Source of the DNA: Lysinibacter sp. HNR
Lineage (GTDB): Bacteria; Actinomycetota; Actinomycetes; Actinomycetales; Microbacteriaceae
Reading direction: 5' to 3'
DNA length: 64,000 nucleotides
NCBI RefSeq assembly: GCF_029760935.1
Contig: NZ_CP121684.1
Coordinates: 992,001-1,056,000, forward strand
Part shown: one piece after another, positions 52,762 to 62,700 of the stretch
How positions within the stretch are numbered: position 1 is the first letter of the stretch
How the letters are laid out: every line of letters begins with the position of its first letter
Notes under the pieces: generated by a model
Databases searched by the model: none
The model's input: only the letters and a program-made list of their open reading frames with translations
What the model was told of the DNA's origin: nothing
Program-made: the position numbers and the translations under genes

Positions 52762-54126
52762 ATGTATACCAAACGTTTATTAGCCCTGGTTGGGATTCCG
52801 GCACTTGTCGTGAGTCTCAGCGGGTGTGGTATCGGCGGAGGCGGCGCAGACGACCAGAGCCGGGCGGGTAACTGTAACATCTCCGAGGAGGTCTCGTCAT
52901 CGGAACCCCTTACCGGAGAGCCCACCGGGGAGATCACCTTCCAAACAACCTCGCTTAGGCAAGACTTTAGTGAATATTTTGAGGGCGTCATCGACGCTTT
53001 TGAAGCAGAATATCCCGGAACCACGGTGAACTGGCAGGATGACCCGGGAGACTCCTCCTTCACTCAGCGGCTGGTTTCAGACGCTCAGGCTTGTAAGCTT
53101 CCCGACGTTGTGAACCTCAACCAGGTCACTGCCTACGCTCTGCGCAAGGCAAACTTCCTCATGAACCTTGATCAGAAGGCTCCGGGATCGGGTGACAAGT
53201 TTGTTCAGAGCATTTGGGACTCTCTCCTCATGCCGGAGGACACCGATCACTACGTAATGCCCTGGTACTGGGGTCTGCTCTCGATTCAGACCTTCAACAC
53301 CGATCTCATGCAAAAGGCAGGGCTTGACCCCAGCAACCCTCCGAGCACGATCATGGAACTCATCGCCGCGGCAAAAACCGTCGGTGAAAACTCCGGTGGA
53401 GAATTCTATGCGTTCCCCGCAAACCCGCACGATCGCCTTCCCAACGACTGGCAGCAGATGGACGCTCAAATCACCAACGAGGCTCAAACAGAGTTCACCT
53501 TTGCCTCGGATCCGAAGGTGCTTGCCTGGCTAGAGGGTCTGATCGACCTCTACGAATCAGGAGCGCTCCCCAAGGACACAATCTCCACAACCGAAGATGT
53601 TTCCACGCTTTACCAGGAGGGACGTATCGTCTGGGGCTCAAACAACGTGTCGGCTCTGCGCTACGTGCAGGAGGGGAACCCCCAGGTATACGAGACCTCC
53701 GATATTGCGCCGCTGCTTGATGCGCGAGGCACCTCCCTGCAAACAGGACAGCTCATCGGTGTTTCTTCAACCACTAAAAACCCGGTGGCGGCCGCAGCGT
53801 TTGCAAATTTCCTCCTGAGCGTCGAAAATCAGAGCGCCTTCATCTCCGACCCGCGTCTGCAGAACTTCCCCTCAACAACCGAGTCGTTTCAGATTCCCAA
53901 GCTCACCAACATCACGGGTACGGACGCTCTCGCCCGGGCAAACCGTCTGGCTGTTGAGCTTGCGCAGGAGGCGGAAAACTCCTTTCTTTACGCGTGGAGC
54001 GACGGTGTTCACACCACCGTTACCTCCGAGCTTCAGCGGGCCATGACCGGTGAGAAATCTGCCCAGCAGGCGCTTGACGATGCCCAGGCTGCTGCCAACG
54101 ATATCCTCAAGCGGGCGGCACAGTAG
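52762..54126 (+). CDS. ABC sugar-binding lipoprotein
   Basis: 454 residues from the ATG at 52762, after AAGGAGCGGTGT. Lipoprotein signal with lipobox LSGC (Cys near 22). It follows the family-1 solute-binding plan: TGEITFQTTSL, VIDAFEAEYPGTTVNW, DVVNLNQVTAYALRKANFLMNLD, VMPWYWGLLSIQTFNTDLMQKAGLD and a C-terminal helix set. It delivers an oligosaccharide to the two permeases encoded next. The ligand is probably a fucosylated sugar, by context. Confidence 0.9.
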   Translation: MYTKRLLALVGIPALVVSLSGCGIGGGGADDQSRAGNCNISEEVSSSEPLTGEPTGEITFQTTSLRQDFSEYFEGVIDAFEAEYPGTTVNWQDDPGDSSFTQRLVSDAQACKLPDVVNLNQVTAYALRKANFLMNLDQKAPGSGDKFVQSIWDSLLMPEDTDHYVMPWYWGLLSIQTFNTDLMQKAGLDPSNPPSTIMELIAAAKTVGENSGGEFYAFPANPHDRLPNDWQQMDAQITNEAQTEFTFASDPKVLAWLEGLIDLYESGALPKDTISTTEDVSTLYQEGRIVWGSNNVSALRYVQEGNPQVYETSDIAPLLDARGTSLQTGQLIGVSSTTKNPVAAAAFANFLLSVENQSAFISDPRLQNFPSTTESFQIPKLTNITGTDALARANRLAVELAQEAENSFLYAWSDGVHTTVTSELQRAMTGEKSAQQALDDAQAAANDILKRAAQ

Positions 54127-54128
54127 AC

Positions 54129-55046
54129 ATGGCTTCTCAAGTACGAGGGCTGCACAGCGGTGCAGCCCTCTACCGAAAATGGTGGGTGCCCTATGTCTGG
54201 CTAGCCCCGGCGTTGGTGATGATCACAACGTTTGGAATATTTCCGTTTTTCAACACGCTTCTGCTCTCCTTCACCAACGCAAAACCGCTTGGTGGCGGCG
54301 GGAACTTCGTGGGATTTGAAAACTACTCGCGGCTGCTGAGCGACGCCTCGTTTTGGCAGGCAACACGAAACAGCGTAACGTATGCGGTAATCGCCGTTCC
54401 TCTTCTCGTCTTGCTGCCGCTCATACTCGCCTCAATTGTGCACAAGAAAATTCCCTTCATCGGATTTTTCCGGTCGGCGTTTTACACACCCGTTCTTGCA
54501 TCGGTTGTTGCGGTCGGTCTTGTGTGGCAAAATCTGCTCAGCGAGCAGGGTCCGGTGAACACGGTTCTTAAAAATTTGAACGTCATATCCGAGGCGATCC
54601 CCTTTCTATCGAACAACACACTCATCCTCCTGAGCGCCATAGCGCTCACAGTGTGGAAGGGGCTCGGATGGTACATGATCTTTTACCTCGCCGCACTGGG
54701 TGGGGTCCCACAAACTCTGTACGAGGCGGCTCAGCTAGACGGGGCGGGACCGATCCGTCGATTTGTTTCGGTCACTATCCCGGGGGTGCGCCTGACCATG
54801 TTGCTGATTGGAATCATGTCGGGTATCGGCTCGTTGAGGGTATTTACCGAGATTTATATGCTCGGTGGAGCCACCGGCGGTCCGGGTGGTGGGGCACGCA
54901 CGCTTCCGTTCTACATTAGGGATACCGCTCTGGACCCGATCACCGGAAACGCTGGTTACGGTGCCGCGGTGTCAATCGCTCTCTTTATCCTGACCGGCGC
55001 TCTAGCCTACGCAGCGCAACGCTTTGGAGGTGAGAAGGAATCATGA
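54129..55046 (+). CDS. ABC sugar permease, MalF/CUT1 type
   Basis: 305 residues, six helices. WWVPYVWLAPALVMITTFGIFPFFNTLLLSF at the start and the EAA loop YEAAQLDGAGPIRRFVSVTIPGVR, which contacts the ATPase. Starts two bases after the binding-protein stop and overlaps the next permease by four bases (ATGA). Confidence 0.92.
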   Translation: MASQVRGLHSGAALYRKWWVPYVWLAPALVMITTFGIFPFFNTLLLSFTNAKPLGGGGNFVGFENYSRLLSDASFWQATRNSVTYAVIAVPLLVLLPLILASIVHKKIPFIGFFRSAFYTPVLASVVAVGLVWQNLLSEQGPVNTVLKNLNVISEAIPFLSNNTLILLSAIALTVWKGLGWYMIFYLAALGGVPQTLYEAAQLDGAGPIRRFVSVTIPGVRLTMLLIGIMSGIGSLRVFTEIYMLGGATGGPGGGARTLPFYIRDTALDPITGNAGYGAAVSIALFILTGALAYAAQRFGGEKES

Positions 55047-55885
55047 GGATACGCAATCGATACGGACGCCCGCGCGAGCTTATCGTGCGCTACGCGCTTC
55101 TCCTCGTGATTCTTAGCATCACGGTGGGACCCCTACTGTGGCAATTTTCATCGTCGCTCAAGGGAACCGGTGAGGCTATCTTTGGCTCGCAGGCCACCTT
55201 TCTTCCCACGAGCCCCACTATTGACGCCTACATCAAGGTTTTTCAATCCTTGCCCATCGGTATGTACATGCTTAACTCGCTCATCGTGTGCGTGCTGAGC
55301 ATAACGTCGCAGGTTATTTTTCCCACCATGGCGGGCTACATGATGTCTCGAAAGGGCTGGCACGGACGTAAGTTTGTGTTTGCGATCCTCGTGATCTCAA
55401 TGATGTTTTCGTTTGAGTCAATTATGGTTTCGCTGTTCATGATGACAAACTCTTTTGGGATCGTGGACACCCTGATCGGTGTGTGGCTCCCCAGCGCTAT
55501 TTCCGCTGTGAACATCTTCATCATGAGGGCGGCATTTAGCGCGGTTCCCGATGAGGTTGAGGATGCGGCGGTGCTTGATGGGGCAAACGAGTGGCAACGG
55601 TTCTTTCGGGTGTATTTCCCGGCGGGGCTCGGAGCCCTCCTTGTTGTGGTGATCAACTCGTTTGTTTCGGCCTGGGATGACTTCCTGTGGCCCTTCATCG
55701 TGCTGCGCAGCGAGTCTAATTTCACTCTCACGCTGGGGCTGTCTCGGCTTGCGGAGTCATCACTCGGATTTGACGTTCGAATTGTGATGGCGGGTTCGAT
55801 TATCGCAATTATTCCCGTTTTGATCGTGTTTATTATCTTGCAGCGCTGGTTCTATAAGGGCGTTGCACAAGGAGCAATCAAATGA
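55043..55885 (+). CDS. ABC sugar permease, MalG/CUT1 type
   Basis: 280 residues, six helices; EAA loop VEDAAVLDGANEWQRFFRVYFP and the MalG-like tail LQRWFYKGVAQGAIK. ATGA overlaps with both neighbours. No ATPase gene lies in this operon, so a shared MsiK-type ATPase elsewhere is likely. Confidence 0.92.
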   Translation: MRIRNRYGRPRELIVRYALLLVILSITVGPLLWQFSSSLKGTGEAIFGSQATFLPTSPTIDAYIKVFQSLPIGMYMLNSLIVCVLSITSQVIFPTMAGYMMSRKGWHGRKFVFAILVISMMFSFESIMVSLFMMTNSFGIVDTLIGVWLPSAISAVNIFIMRAAFSAVPDEVEDAAVLDGANEWQRFFRVYFPAGLGALLVVVINSFVSAWDDFLWPFIVLRSESNFTLTLGLSRLAESSLGFDVRIVMAGSIIAIIPVLIVFIILQRWFYKGVAQGAIK

Positions 55886-57165
55886 CAATTATTCATCCAA
55901 CCCCACAGCAGCTAGAGTGGCAAAATCGCGGCATAGGTGTGTTTGTGCACTTTGGGTTGAACACCTATTTTGGTAAGGAGTGGAGTAACGGAACCCTGCC
56001 CGCTTCTGCGTTCAATCCGGTCGATTTTGATGCTGCTGAGTGGGTTCGGTCGATCCTTTCTTGGGGAGCAAACTACGTGGTGGTCACGGCAAAACACCAC
56101 GATGGTTTTTGTCTGTGGCAAACCGACACCACTGACTACTCCGTGGCCAACTCGCCCTGGAAAGACGGACGGGGAGACATTATTGCGGAGGTTGCGGAGG
56201 AGTGTCACAAGCAGGGTCTCGGCCTCGGCCTCTATCTTTCTCCCTGGGACCGCAATACCCCGCTCTACTCGGACAACAAAGCCTACGATGATTTTTACAT
56301 CGCTCAGCTCACCGAACTGTGTACCCGGTATGGTCCCCTCATGGAACTCTGGTTTGACGGGGCCGGTTCGGAGGGTCACGAGTACAACTGGCCCCGAATA
56401 ATGAGCGTCATTGATGAGCATCAGCCTCACGCGATGGTCTTTAACATGGGCAAGCCAACTATTCGCTGGGCGGGTAACGAGAACGGTTTGGCCGAGGACC
56501 CGGTTGAGTACGTGGTTAACCACACCAAGATGAGCAACTACACCGTGGTGCTTTCTGAGTTCGCAGAAAACCTTTACTTGCCGCCGGAGTGTAATGTGTC
56601 GATTCGACGAGGCTGGTTTTGGCACCCCGACGACGCTCCTAAGACACTTGAGCATCTCTTGGGTGTGTACTATCGCTCCGTAGGACTCGGTTGTAATCTG
56701 CTCATTAACCTACCACCGATGCAAAACGGGCAGTTTGACCCGGCTGACACACAGCGTATGGATGAGTGGAGGGCCGAGCTAGATAGACGTTTTGCGCATC
56801 CACTGGTGGCCACAGTAACCGTTCAAGAGTCTCTGCCCGGTGATGCCCCCGGAACCACTCGGTGGGTCGCGCGGTTTCCCGAAGAGGTGCTGATAGACCA
56901 TCTGCGGCTTGCCGAGTCCCTTGAACAGGGGCAGCGCATCGCTGAGCATCGCGTATACGCCAACAGTGCGTTGCTCTGTGCTGGGGGAAGCGTGGGGGTG
57001 AGTCGTCTGCAGGTCTTTGAAAGACAGAAGCTTCGTGAGCTCTCCATAGTTACGGCGGGGGAGAGTCCCCAGCTTGTCTCCGTGGAGGGCTTCTTGACGG
57101 GACACTCGGAACTTCCGAGCATCCCGGAGGACTACCAAGCTCCGACGGACTATCCAGTCGATTGA
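55882..57165 (+). CDS. GH29 alpha-L-fucosidase
   Basis: 427 residues, no signal peptide. Typical GH29 start (WQNRGIGVFVHFGLNTYFGKEWSNG), AKHHDGFCLWQT, LGLYLSPWDRN, nucleophile Asp in LMELWFDGAGSEG and LLINLPPMQNGQ. A short beta-sandwich part follows from about 300. It removes alpha-linked fucose in the cytosol, after import by the permeases whose operon it closes (four-base overlap). Confidence 0.92.
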   Translation: MTIIHPTPQQLEWQNRGIGVFVHFGLNTYFGKEWSNGTLPASAFNPVDFDAAEWVRSILSWGANYVVVTAKHHDGFCLWQTDTTDYSVANSPWKDGRGDIIAEVAEECHKQGLGLGLYLSPWDRNTPLYSDNKAYDDFYIAQLTELCTRYGPLMELWFDGAGSEGHEYNWPRIMSVIDEHQPHAMVFNMGKPTIRWAGNENGLAEDPVEYVVNHTKMSNYTVVLSEFAENLYLPPECNVSIRRGWFWHPDDAPKTLEHLLGVYYRSVGLGCNLLINLPPMQNGQFDPADTQRMDEWRAELDRRFAHPLVATVTVQESLPGDAPGTTRWVARFPEEVLIDHLRLAESLEQGQRIAEHRVYANSALLCAGGSVGVSRLQVFERQKLRELSIVTAGESPQLVSVEGFLTGHSELPSIPEDYQAPTDYPVD

Positions 57166-57181
57166 GGATGAGGTAGCTAAA

Positions 57182-57250
57182 ATCTTCCGGAGCGCCTCTC
57201 TGGCACACTGTAGTGTGCATAGAAGTTAGGAGAGACTCGCCCCGGAAGAT
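57182..57250. repeat. Three-tier nested inverted repeat
   Basis: Outer arms ATCTTCCGG (57182-57190) and CCGGAAGAT (57242-57250); middle CTCTC (57196-57200) and GAGAG (57230-57234); inner GCACACT (57203-57209) and AGTGTGC (57212-57218) with a two-base loop. All three nest in one fold. It lies between the fucosidase and the HTH gene, with no U-run after it. Confidence 0.6.
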
Positions 57251-57314
57251 GCTGGCAGGTGTTCGGCGGGTTGTTGGCGGTACGCTGTCTCTCCAATCCT
57301 GCGAGGATGAGAGC

Positions 57315-57773
57315 ATGAACGAATCACGTATCGTCCAGCTCCGCCAGGAGCGCGGCTGGACACAGGAAAAATTGGCCACCGAGAGTGGAGTTGGGGTTCG
57401 CACTGTGCAGCGGCTCGAATCGGGAAACGACGCGAGCCTTGAGACACCGTCGCTGATCGCCAAAGCGTTCAAGGTCACGGTCCGCGAGCTTTTTGTGACC
57501 ATCGACAACACCTCTTTTAACGAGAGAGTCGAGTCGCTGGAGGCCCGCGCCAAAGTCCAACAGGTCGTACGGGATCGGACAAACGCGGCCTGGCGGTGGC
57601 TGTTTATCGGTGTGGGAATCGCGGTCAGCTTCGTGAGTTTTTCTCTCAGCGGCGCGTGGGGAGCGACCCTCTTTCTGATGTACTGGGCGGGCGGAACTCT
57701 GATCTTTCTCGCATTGCACCAACTCATTATTGAGCCACACCTCAACGAAAAATTTTCCTCTGTCCCAGAGTAA
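57315..57773 (+). CDS. Membrane-anchored XRE-type HTH protein
   Basis: 152 residues from the ATG at 57315 (after GAGGATGAGAGC); the frame reaches 57213 but runs through the nested repeat. HTH at 5-60 (VQLRQERGWTQEKLATESGVGVRTVQRLESGNDASLETPSLIAKAFKV), a short helix and two membrane segments (about 97-115, 118-138). DNA-binding proteins with this layout occur widely in bacteria; the signal is unknown. Confidence 0.8.
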   Translation: MNESRIVQLRQERGWTQEKLATESGVGVRTVQRLESGNDASLETPSLIAKAFKVTVRELFVTIDNTSFNERVESLEARAKVQQVVRDRTNAAWRWLFIGVGIAVSFVSFSLSGAWGATLFLMYWAGGTLIFLALHQLIIEPHLNEKFSSVPE

Positions 57774-57807
57774 GAGAGCATTGCACGCTCCGGCGGGAGG
57801 TAGAGTC

Positions 57808-57869
57808 CTAGCCCGGGCGTGAGCCTGAGACAGTATCGATCATTCACTCGCGCTTGACCATTTGCTCCA
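57808..57869 (+). repeat. 62-bp direct repeat, left of IS1634-type element
   Basis: Starts CTAGCCCGGGCGTGAGCCTG and ends CCATTTGCTCCA; identical to 59522-59583. It directly abuts the left end of the insertion sequence, as a target duplication would. Confidence 0.92.
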
Positions 57870-59521
57870 CCTGAGTTGACCGTTTTTTGGTGGTCTTGCC
57901 TATTTTGGCTCGGGGAATGGCTTGTTTACGCGAGAGTAGCAGCACGGTCGGGGCACTAAGGGGGGTGTCTGTACCCTGGTTTCATGGGTGAATACGTACG
58001 CCGTGTGAAAACCGGGTCAGGTGCGACCGCGGTGCAGATCGTGTCGAAAACGCGCGGGGTGCGCAGCATTATTGAACATATCGGTTCCGCGCACACTGAT
58101 CTGGAACTCGAGTTCATGGTCCAGACCGCGAAAACTCGCATCAGGGAACGCGCTCAGGCTACCGGTCAGACAGAACTCCAGATCGATACCCCAGCCGATC
58201 CTGCCGGGCCGCGTATCACGATGCAGCACTCTTACTCGCGTGTGCTCTACGACACTCTCGTCAGCGTTTACGACCGGCTTGGTTTCACTGATGCTGTGAA
58301 CGATCGGGTATTTCGTGACCTCGTGATCGCGCGTATCATCGAGCCCTCTTCCAAACTCGATACGATCCGTATCCTTGATAATCTCGGACTCAAAGCGCCC
58401 TCGTATAGTGGCATTCACCGGTCATTGAACCAGGCCGCGAAGGGCAACTATCGTGATAAGTTCTCTGCTGCCTGCGTCGCGTTCCGGGGGACTGAGCACC
58501 TCACGTTGGTGCTCTACGACGTCACCACACTGTTCTTCTACGTCGAGCAAGAGGATGAGTATCGCAAGCCTGGTCTCTCCAAAGAACGCAGGCTCGAACC
58601 CCAGATCGTGCTGGGGCTTCTCGTTGACGAACACGGGTTCCCGCTGCAGTTACATTCGTTCGAGGGGAACACAGCTGAAACGCTCACTCTCGTGCCCGTG
58701 CTCGACAGGTTTCGGGCGCAGCATCCCGAGGTGACGGTGAGTGTTGTGTGTGACGCAGGTATGCTCTCCGCAGCGAATCTTCTCGCGTTAGAGACGGCTG
58801 GTTACTCGTTCATTGTGGGGTCCCGGATCGCGAAGACTCCACCTGAGGTTACCGAGTATCAACACGATGGTTCTGAACTCTGTGACGGGCAGGTATTTGA
58901 GTGTCGACAGTGGTTTGGTCAAGGTGAAAGGCGGCGTGAACGGCGGGTGGTGTATCAGTACCGTGAGAAACGTGCCCGTCCGGATCTGCGTAATATCGAG
59001 AAACAACTCGAGAAAGCGAAAAAGGTCGTTGCCGGGACCACGCCTGTGAAAAAGAGTCGGTTCGTGAAGATCAGTGGCGCAGCCAAGAGCATTGATCAGG
59101 TTTTGGTGGAATCGGCTAGGCAGCGGGCGGGGATCAAGGGGTATGTCACGAATCTACCTGTCTTAACGGTGAGCGCGCTGAGGGTGATTGATGCATACCA
59201 TCAGCTCTTCAATGTTGAGGCGTCATTTCGGATGGCGAAGACTGACCTCAAAGCCAGGCCGATCTATCACCGGCATCGGGAGAAGATCGAGGCGCATCTC
59301 ACGGTTGTGTTCTGCGCGATCGCGGTCTCACGGCATATTCAAGAAGCAACCGGGGTATCGGTGAAGAAGTTCGTGCAGCAACTTGCCCGGGTACAAGACG
59401 GGGTGATCAGGATCGAGGGTGTGGAGCATATTGTTCCAGCCGCGATACCGGCAGAAGTACGTGAGCTATTGACCCGGCTCGGTGACTCGGGCGCGGGGCA
59501 CTAAACCGGTCAACTCAGGTA
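57870..59521 (+). mobile_element. IS1634-type insertion sequence, intact
   Basis: About 1.65 kb. Left end CCTGAGTTGACCG; right end read inward ACCTGAGTTGACCGG, so the terminal inverted repeats share about 13 bases. One intact transposase. Flanked by perfect 62-bp direct repeats. IS1634 of Mycoplasma mycoides is known for long, variable target duplications, which fits. Confidence 0.9.
57984..59504 (+). CDS. IS1634-family transposase
   Basis: 506 residues, unbroken. IS4-superfamily DDE residues: YDVTTLFF (first Asp), VVCDAGMLS (second Asp) and YHQLFNVEASFRMAKTDL (Glu in the Y-(2)-R/E region). The N-terminal VRRVKTGSGATAVQIVSK and C-terminal AHLTVVFCAIAVSRHIQ are also family-typical. Because gene, ends and flanking repeats are all intact, the element is young and may be active. 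Confidence 0.93.
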   Translation: MGEYVRRVKTGSGATAVQIVSKTRGVRSIIEHIGSAHTDLELEFMVQTAKTRIRERAQATGQTELQIDTPADPAGPRITMQHSYSRVLYDTLVSVYDRLGFTDAVNDRVFRDLVIARIIEPSSKLDTIRILDNLGLKAPSYSGIHRSLNQAAKGNYRDKFSAACVAFRGTEHLTLVLYDVTTLFFYVEQEDEYRKPGLSKERRLEPQIVLGLLVDEHGFPLQLHSFEGNTAETLTLVPVLDRFRAQHPEVTVSVVCDAGMLSAANLLALETAGYSFIVGSRIAKTPPEVTEYQHDGSELCDGQVFECRQWFGQGERRRERRVVYQYREKRARPDLRNIEKQLEKAKKVVAGTTPVKKSRFVKISGAAKSIDQVLVESARQRAGIKGYVTNLPVLTVSALRVIDAYHQLFNVEASFRMAKTDLKARPIYHRHREKIEAHLTVVFCAIAVSRHIQEATGVSVKKFVQQLARVQDGVIRIEGVEHIVPAAIPAEVRELLTRLGDSGAGH

Positions 59522-59583
59522 CTAGCCCGGGCGTGAGCCTGAGACAGTATCGATCATTCACTCGCGCTTGACCATTTGCTCCA
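59522..59583 (+). repeat. 62-bp direct repeat, right of IS1634-type element
   Basis: Identical partner of 57808-57869. The next bases (TCGTCAGTG) differ from the element end on the other side, which fixes the repeat border. Confidence 0.92.
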
Positions 59584-59647
59584 TCGTCAGTGCGTGCTAC
59601 GCAAGCGCACGATAAAGAATCCGTGAGGGAGCGGATAACCAATTCAA

Positions 59648-59698
59648 CGAGCGGGCCACTTCATGACGAGTTTCGAGGTGACCCGCTCGAAGTCTTTT
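59648..59698. terminator. Hairpin after alpha-mannosidase gene
   Basis: CGAGCGGG (59648-59655) and CCCGCTCG (59682-59689) pair around a 26-base loop, followed by AAGTCTTTT on the plus strand. It sits downstream of the minus-strand GH38 gene and of the insertion sequence; likely a two-way terminator. Confidence 0.55.
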
Positions 59699-59715
59699 GA
59701 GCGGTGAGGTCGCGA

Positions 59716-62700
59716 TTATTTCTTGCTGGCAGGATTGCTGTAGCGCAGGGTCACAATTTGGAACGGACGAAGCCGCAGTACCTGTGTGTTGCTGTTATCC
59801 GTATCCCCATTACCCACGATAGTTCCACCGCCGGTGTCTTGAACGAGTGCGTCTGCCGGGAGAGGGCGTTCGAGGAGATCCGTTTCGACAACGCCGTTTG
59901 TCACAAAGTGGCTTGTGATTGTGGTCTCGACCGAAGCACCAGATGCCTCATAGAGTCGAACGACGAGGTCGCCAGATTGATCGTCCGCAAGCTTTATTGC
60001 CTCGACGATTACTCGGTCATCAGAAACAGTGACGAGTGGGTCAACGGGAGAGCTACCCTCAATCACACGCTGCGGGAGGTTGAGTTCATAGCCCGCCTGC
60101 GCCGCACCGATGACATCGACTCCCGGAACGATCGAGAACGAGAGTGTGTGGGTGCCCTGGTCGGTGTGTGGGTCAGGGAACTGGGGAGCTCTCATCAGGG
60201 AGAGGCGTACCGTTGTGGTTGTACGTCCCGTTGCGTCGGAACTGCGTGCGATGTCGTGACCGTAGGTGGAGTCATTGGCAATGGCAACCCCGTAACCGGG
60301 TTCCGCTACCTGTACCCAGCGGTGGGCGCAGATCTCAAACTTTGCGGCGTCCCACGAGGTGTTGGAGTGCGTTGGGCGGAAAACGTGTCCGTATTGAACC
60401 TCTGAAGCACTGCGGTCGGCGTGAACGTTGAGGGGGAACTCAGCCTTGAGCAGTTTTTCTGTCTCGTGCCAATCGACTGTGGTGCGTATATCAACCCGGG
60501 AGGAATCGTAGCGCAGGGTGATCACCTGCTCGACCGTCGAAGACCCGAATGAGCGACGTACACGTATCTCATCCGGGGAAATCTTTTCGAGGGAGTCAAC
60601 CGACACAAGCTCTGTGACCGTGTTTCGGTAGAAATGCTCAATATCCCAGGCATCCCACATATTGGGAAAATCCTGGTGTAGATGTAGTACGTTTGCCGGA
60701 CGATCGCTAGCAAGAACTTCCCTATTGTGACGGTGATCGCGGATTCGTGTGATTAAGCCTCGCCCGTCGATTTCCACGGAGAGTTGTGGGTTTTCTAAGA
60801 GAAATCCATCTCCGTGGGGTCGGACCGTGTCCTGCGCGGGAGAGGTATTGTCACGGAGAACTGCGCCGAGCGCTGGAACTCCGGCACGTTGGTGGGGCGC
60901 CGCATTGAATACTATAGTCTGGCCACCGGAGGGAGGGCCCGCCAGAGTTTGCTGGGCTTCTGTGATGAGGTTGAGGAGTTCAGCGGCAATTTTTTCGTAG
61001 GATTCTGCGGCTTCGCGGTGCACCCACGCTATGGAGGTCCCGGGCAAGATATCGTGAAACTGCAGCAGCAATACTTCTTTCCAGATCCGATCCAGGGTCT
61101 CGTAGGGGTAGGGAAAACCCCGTTGAATCGCTGCGGTGGAGCACCACAGCTCGGTTTCTCGAAGAAGGTGCTCGCTGCGGCGATTACCCTGCTTATTTTT
61201 TAGCTGGGAGGTGTAAACCCCGCGGTGATACTCAAGGTAGAGTTCTCCGCTCCAGGTGGGGGCAGCAGGATTTTCGTTTTCTGCCGCACTAAAGAAATCG
61301 TTGGGGGACTCTATGACTACCCGAGGAGATCCCTCAAGGTTGGCGGTGCGTTTAGCTCGTGCAAGCATCTCTCTGGTGGGGCCACCTCCGCCATCGCCCC
61401 ATCCAAAGGGTGCGAGCGATCTGGTGCCGAGCCCTTTGTCACGATAATTACGGGTGGCGTGTGCGAGCTGTTCGCCGCTGAGTTCTGCGTTGTATGTGTC
61501 GATGGGAGGAAAGTGAGTGAAGATGCGGGTACCGTCGATACCTTCCCACCAGAAGGTGTGGTGGGGAAACTTATTGGTTTGGCTCCAAGAGATTTTCTGG
61601 GTGAGGAACCATCGCGACCCGCTGAGCTTAATAAGCTGGGGAAGTGCCGCAGAGTAGCCAAAGGAGTCGGGTAGCCAGACGGTTTCTGTCTCGATGCCGA
61701 ATGTTTCTCTCAGGTAGTTCTTTCCGTAGGTAAATTGCCGTGCGAGGGCCTCGCTCCCCGGCATGTTTGTGTCTGACTCGACCCACATACCGCCCACCGG
61801 AATGAAGCGTCCTTCCTCAGCGTGCTTGCGAACGCGAGCAAACACATCCGGTCGATGGTTTTCCAGCCAAGCCAATTGCTGCGACTGCGACATGGCAAAG
61901 CGGAATTCTGGGTATTGGTCAAGCAGATTAACCACGTTGGAGGTGGTGCGGCCTACCTTACGCACCGTCTCGCGGATTGGCCATAACCAGGCGGAGTCGA
62001 TGTGGGCATGACCAATCGCGCTTATCGTATGGGCGCTCTCGGAAGCTTTGCGGCCTAGAACCTCTATCAGTTCGGCGCGGGCTGCGGGAGCTGAATTATT
62101 GACATCCTGCAGGTCGATCCTGTCGAGGCTCCGTTCAATCGCGCGAAGGATCTCGTATTTTCGAGGATCGCCTTCAGAGAGTTCGGCGCTGAGCTGCCCT
62201 AGAACCTCAAGGTCGTTTCTGAGTTCCCACAGTTCCTGATCATAAAGGTTAATATCGGCGCGTTCGATCCGATAGAGGGGTTGAGTTCCCGCCGTAAATT
62301 TTTCACCGAGCGGGGTGGCAATCATCAGACCGTCGAGTCTTTGTAGCAGGGGGTTTGCCGCGGCTTCAACATACACCTCAAAGGCTCCACCGGGTGCGGT
62401 CTCAGCGTTGACGGGGATCCACTGGTTGCGCGGATTAAGCCCCTTTACTACGTTTCCACCCGGAAGATAAACAAGCCCTTCCGCGTGAAACCCTGGAGTA
62501 TGGTCGCTAAAGCCCGGATTAAAAATTACCTCAAGCGGTTTGTCCCGATGCTCCGGGGGAATCGTGCCGGTGAGTCTGAACCAGGTTGTGCCCCATGCTG
62601 GTCCCCATGCGTCTCCCACTGCTATGGGCTGGTAGTTTTGACGAAGAGCGATGTCCGGCTCTACAGGTTCTCCCTGGCCACCCTCAACATGCCAGGCTGT

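Noticed and set aside
57213-57314. Extended start of the membrane HTH protein
   Set aside because: The extension crosses the nested inverted repeat, and the ATG at 57315 starts right at the HTH.
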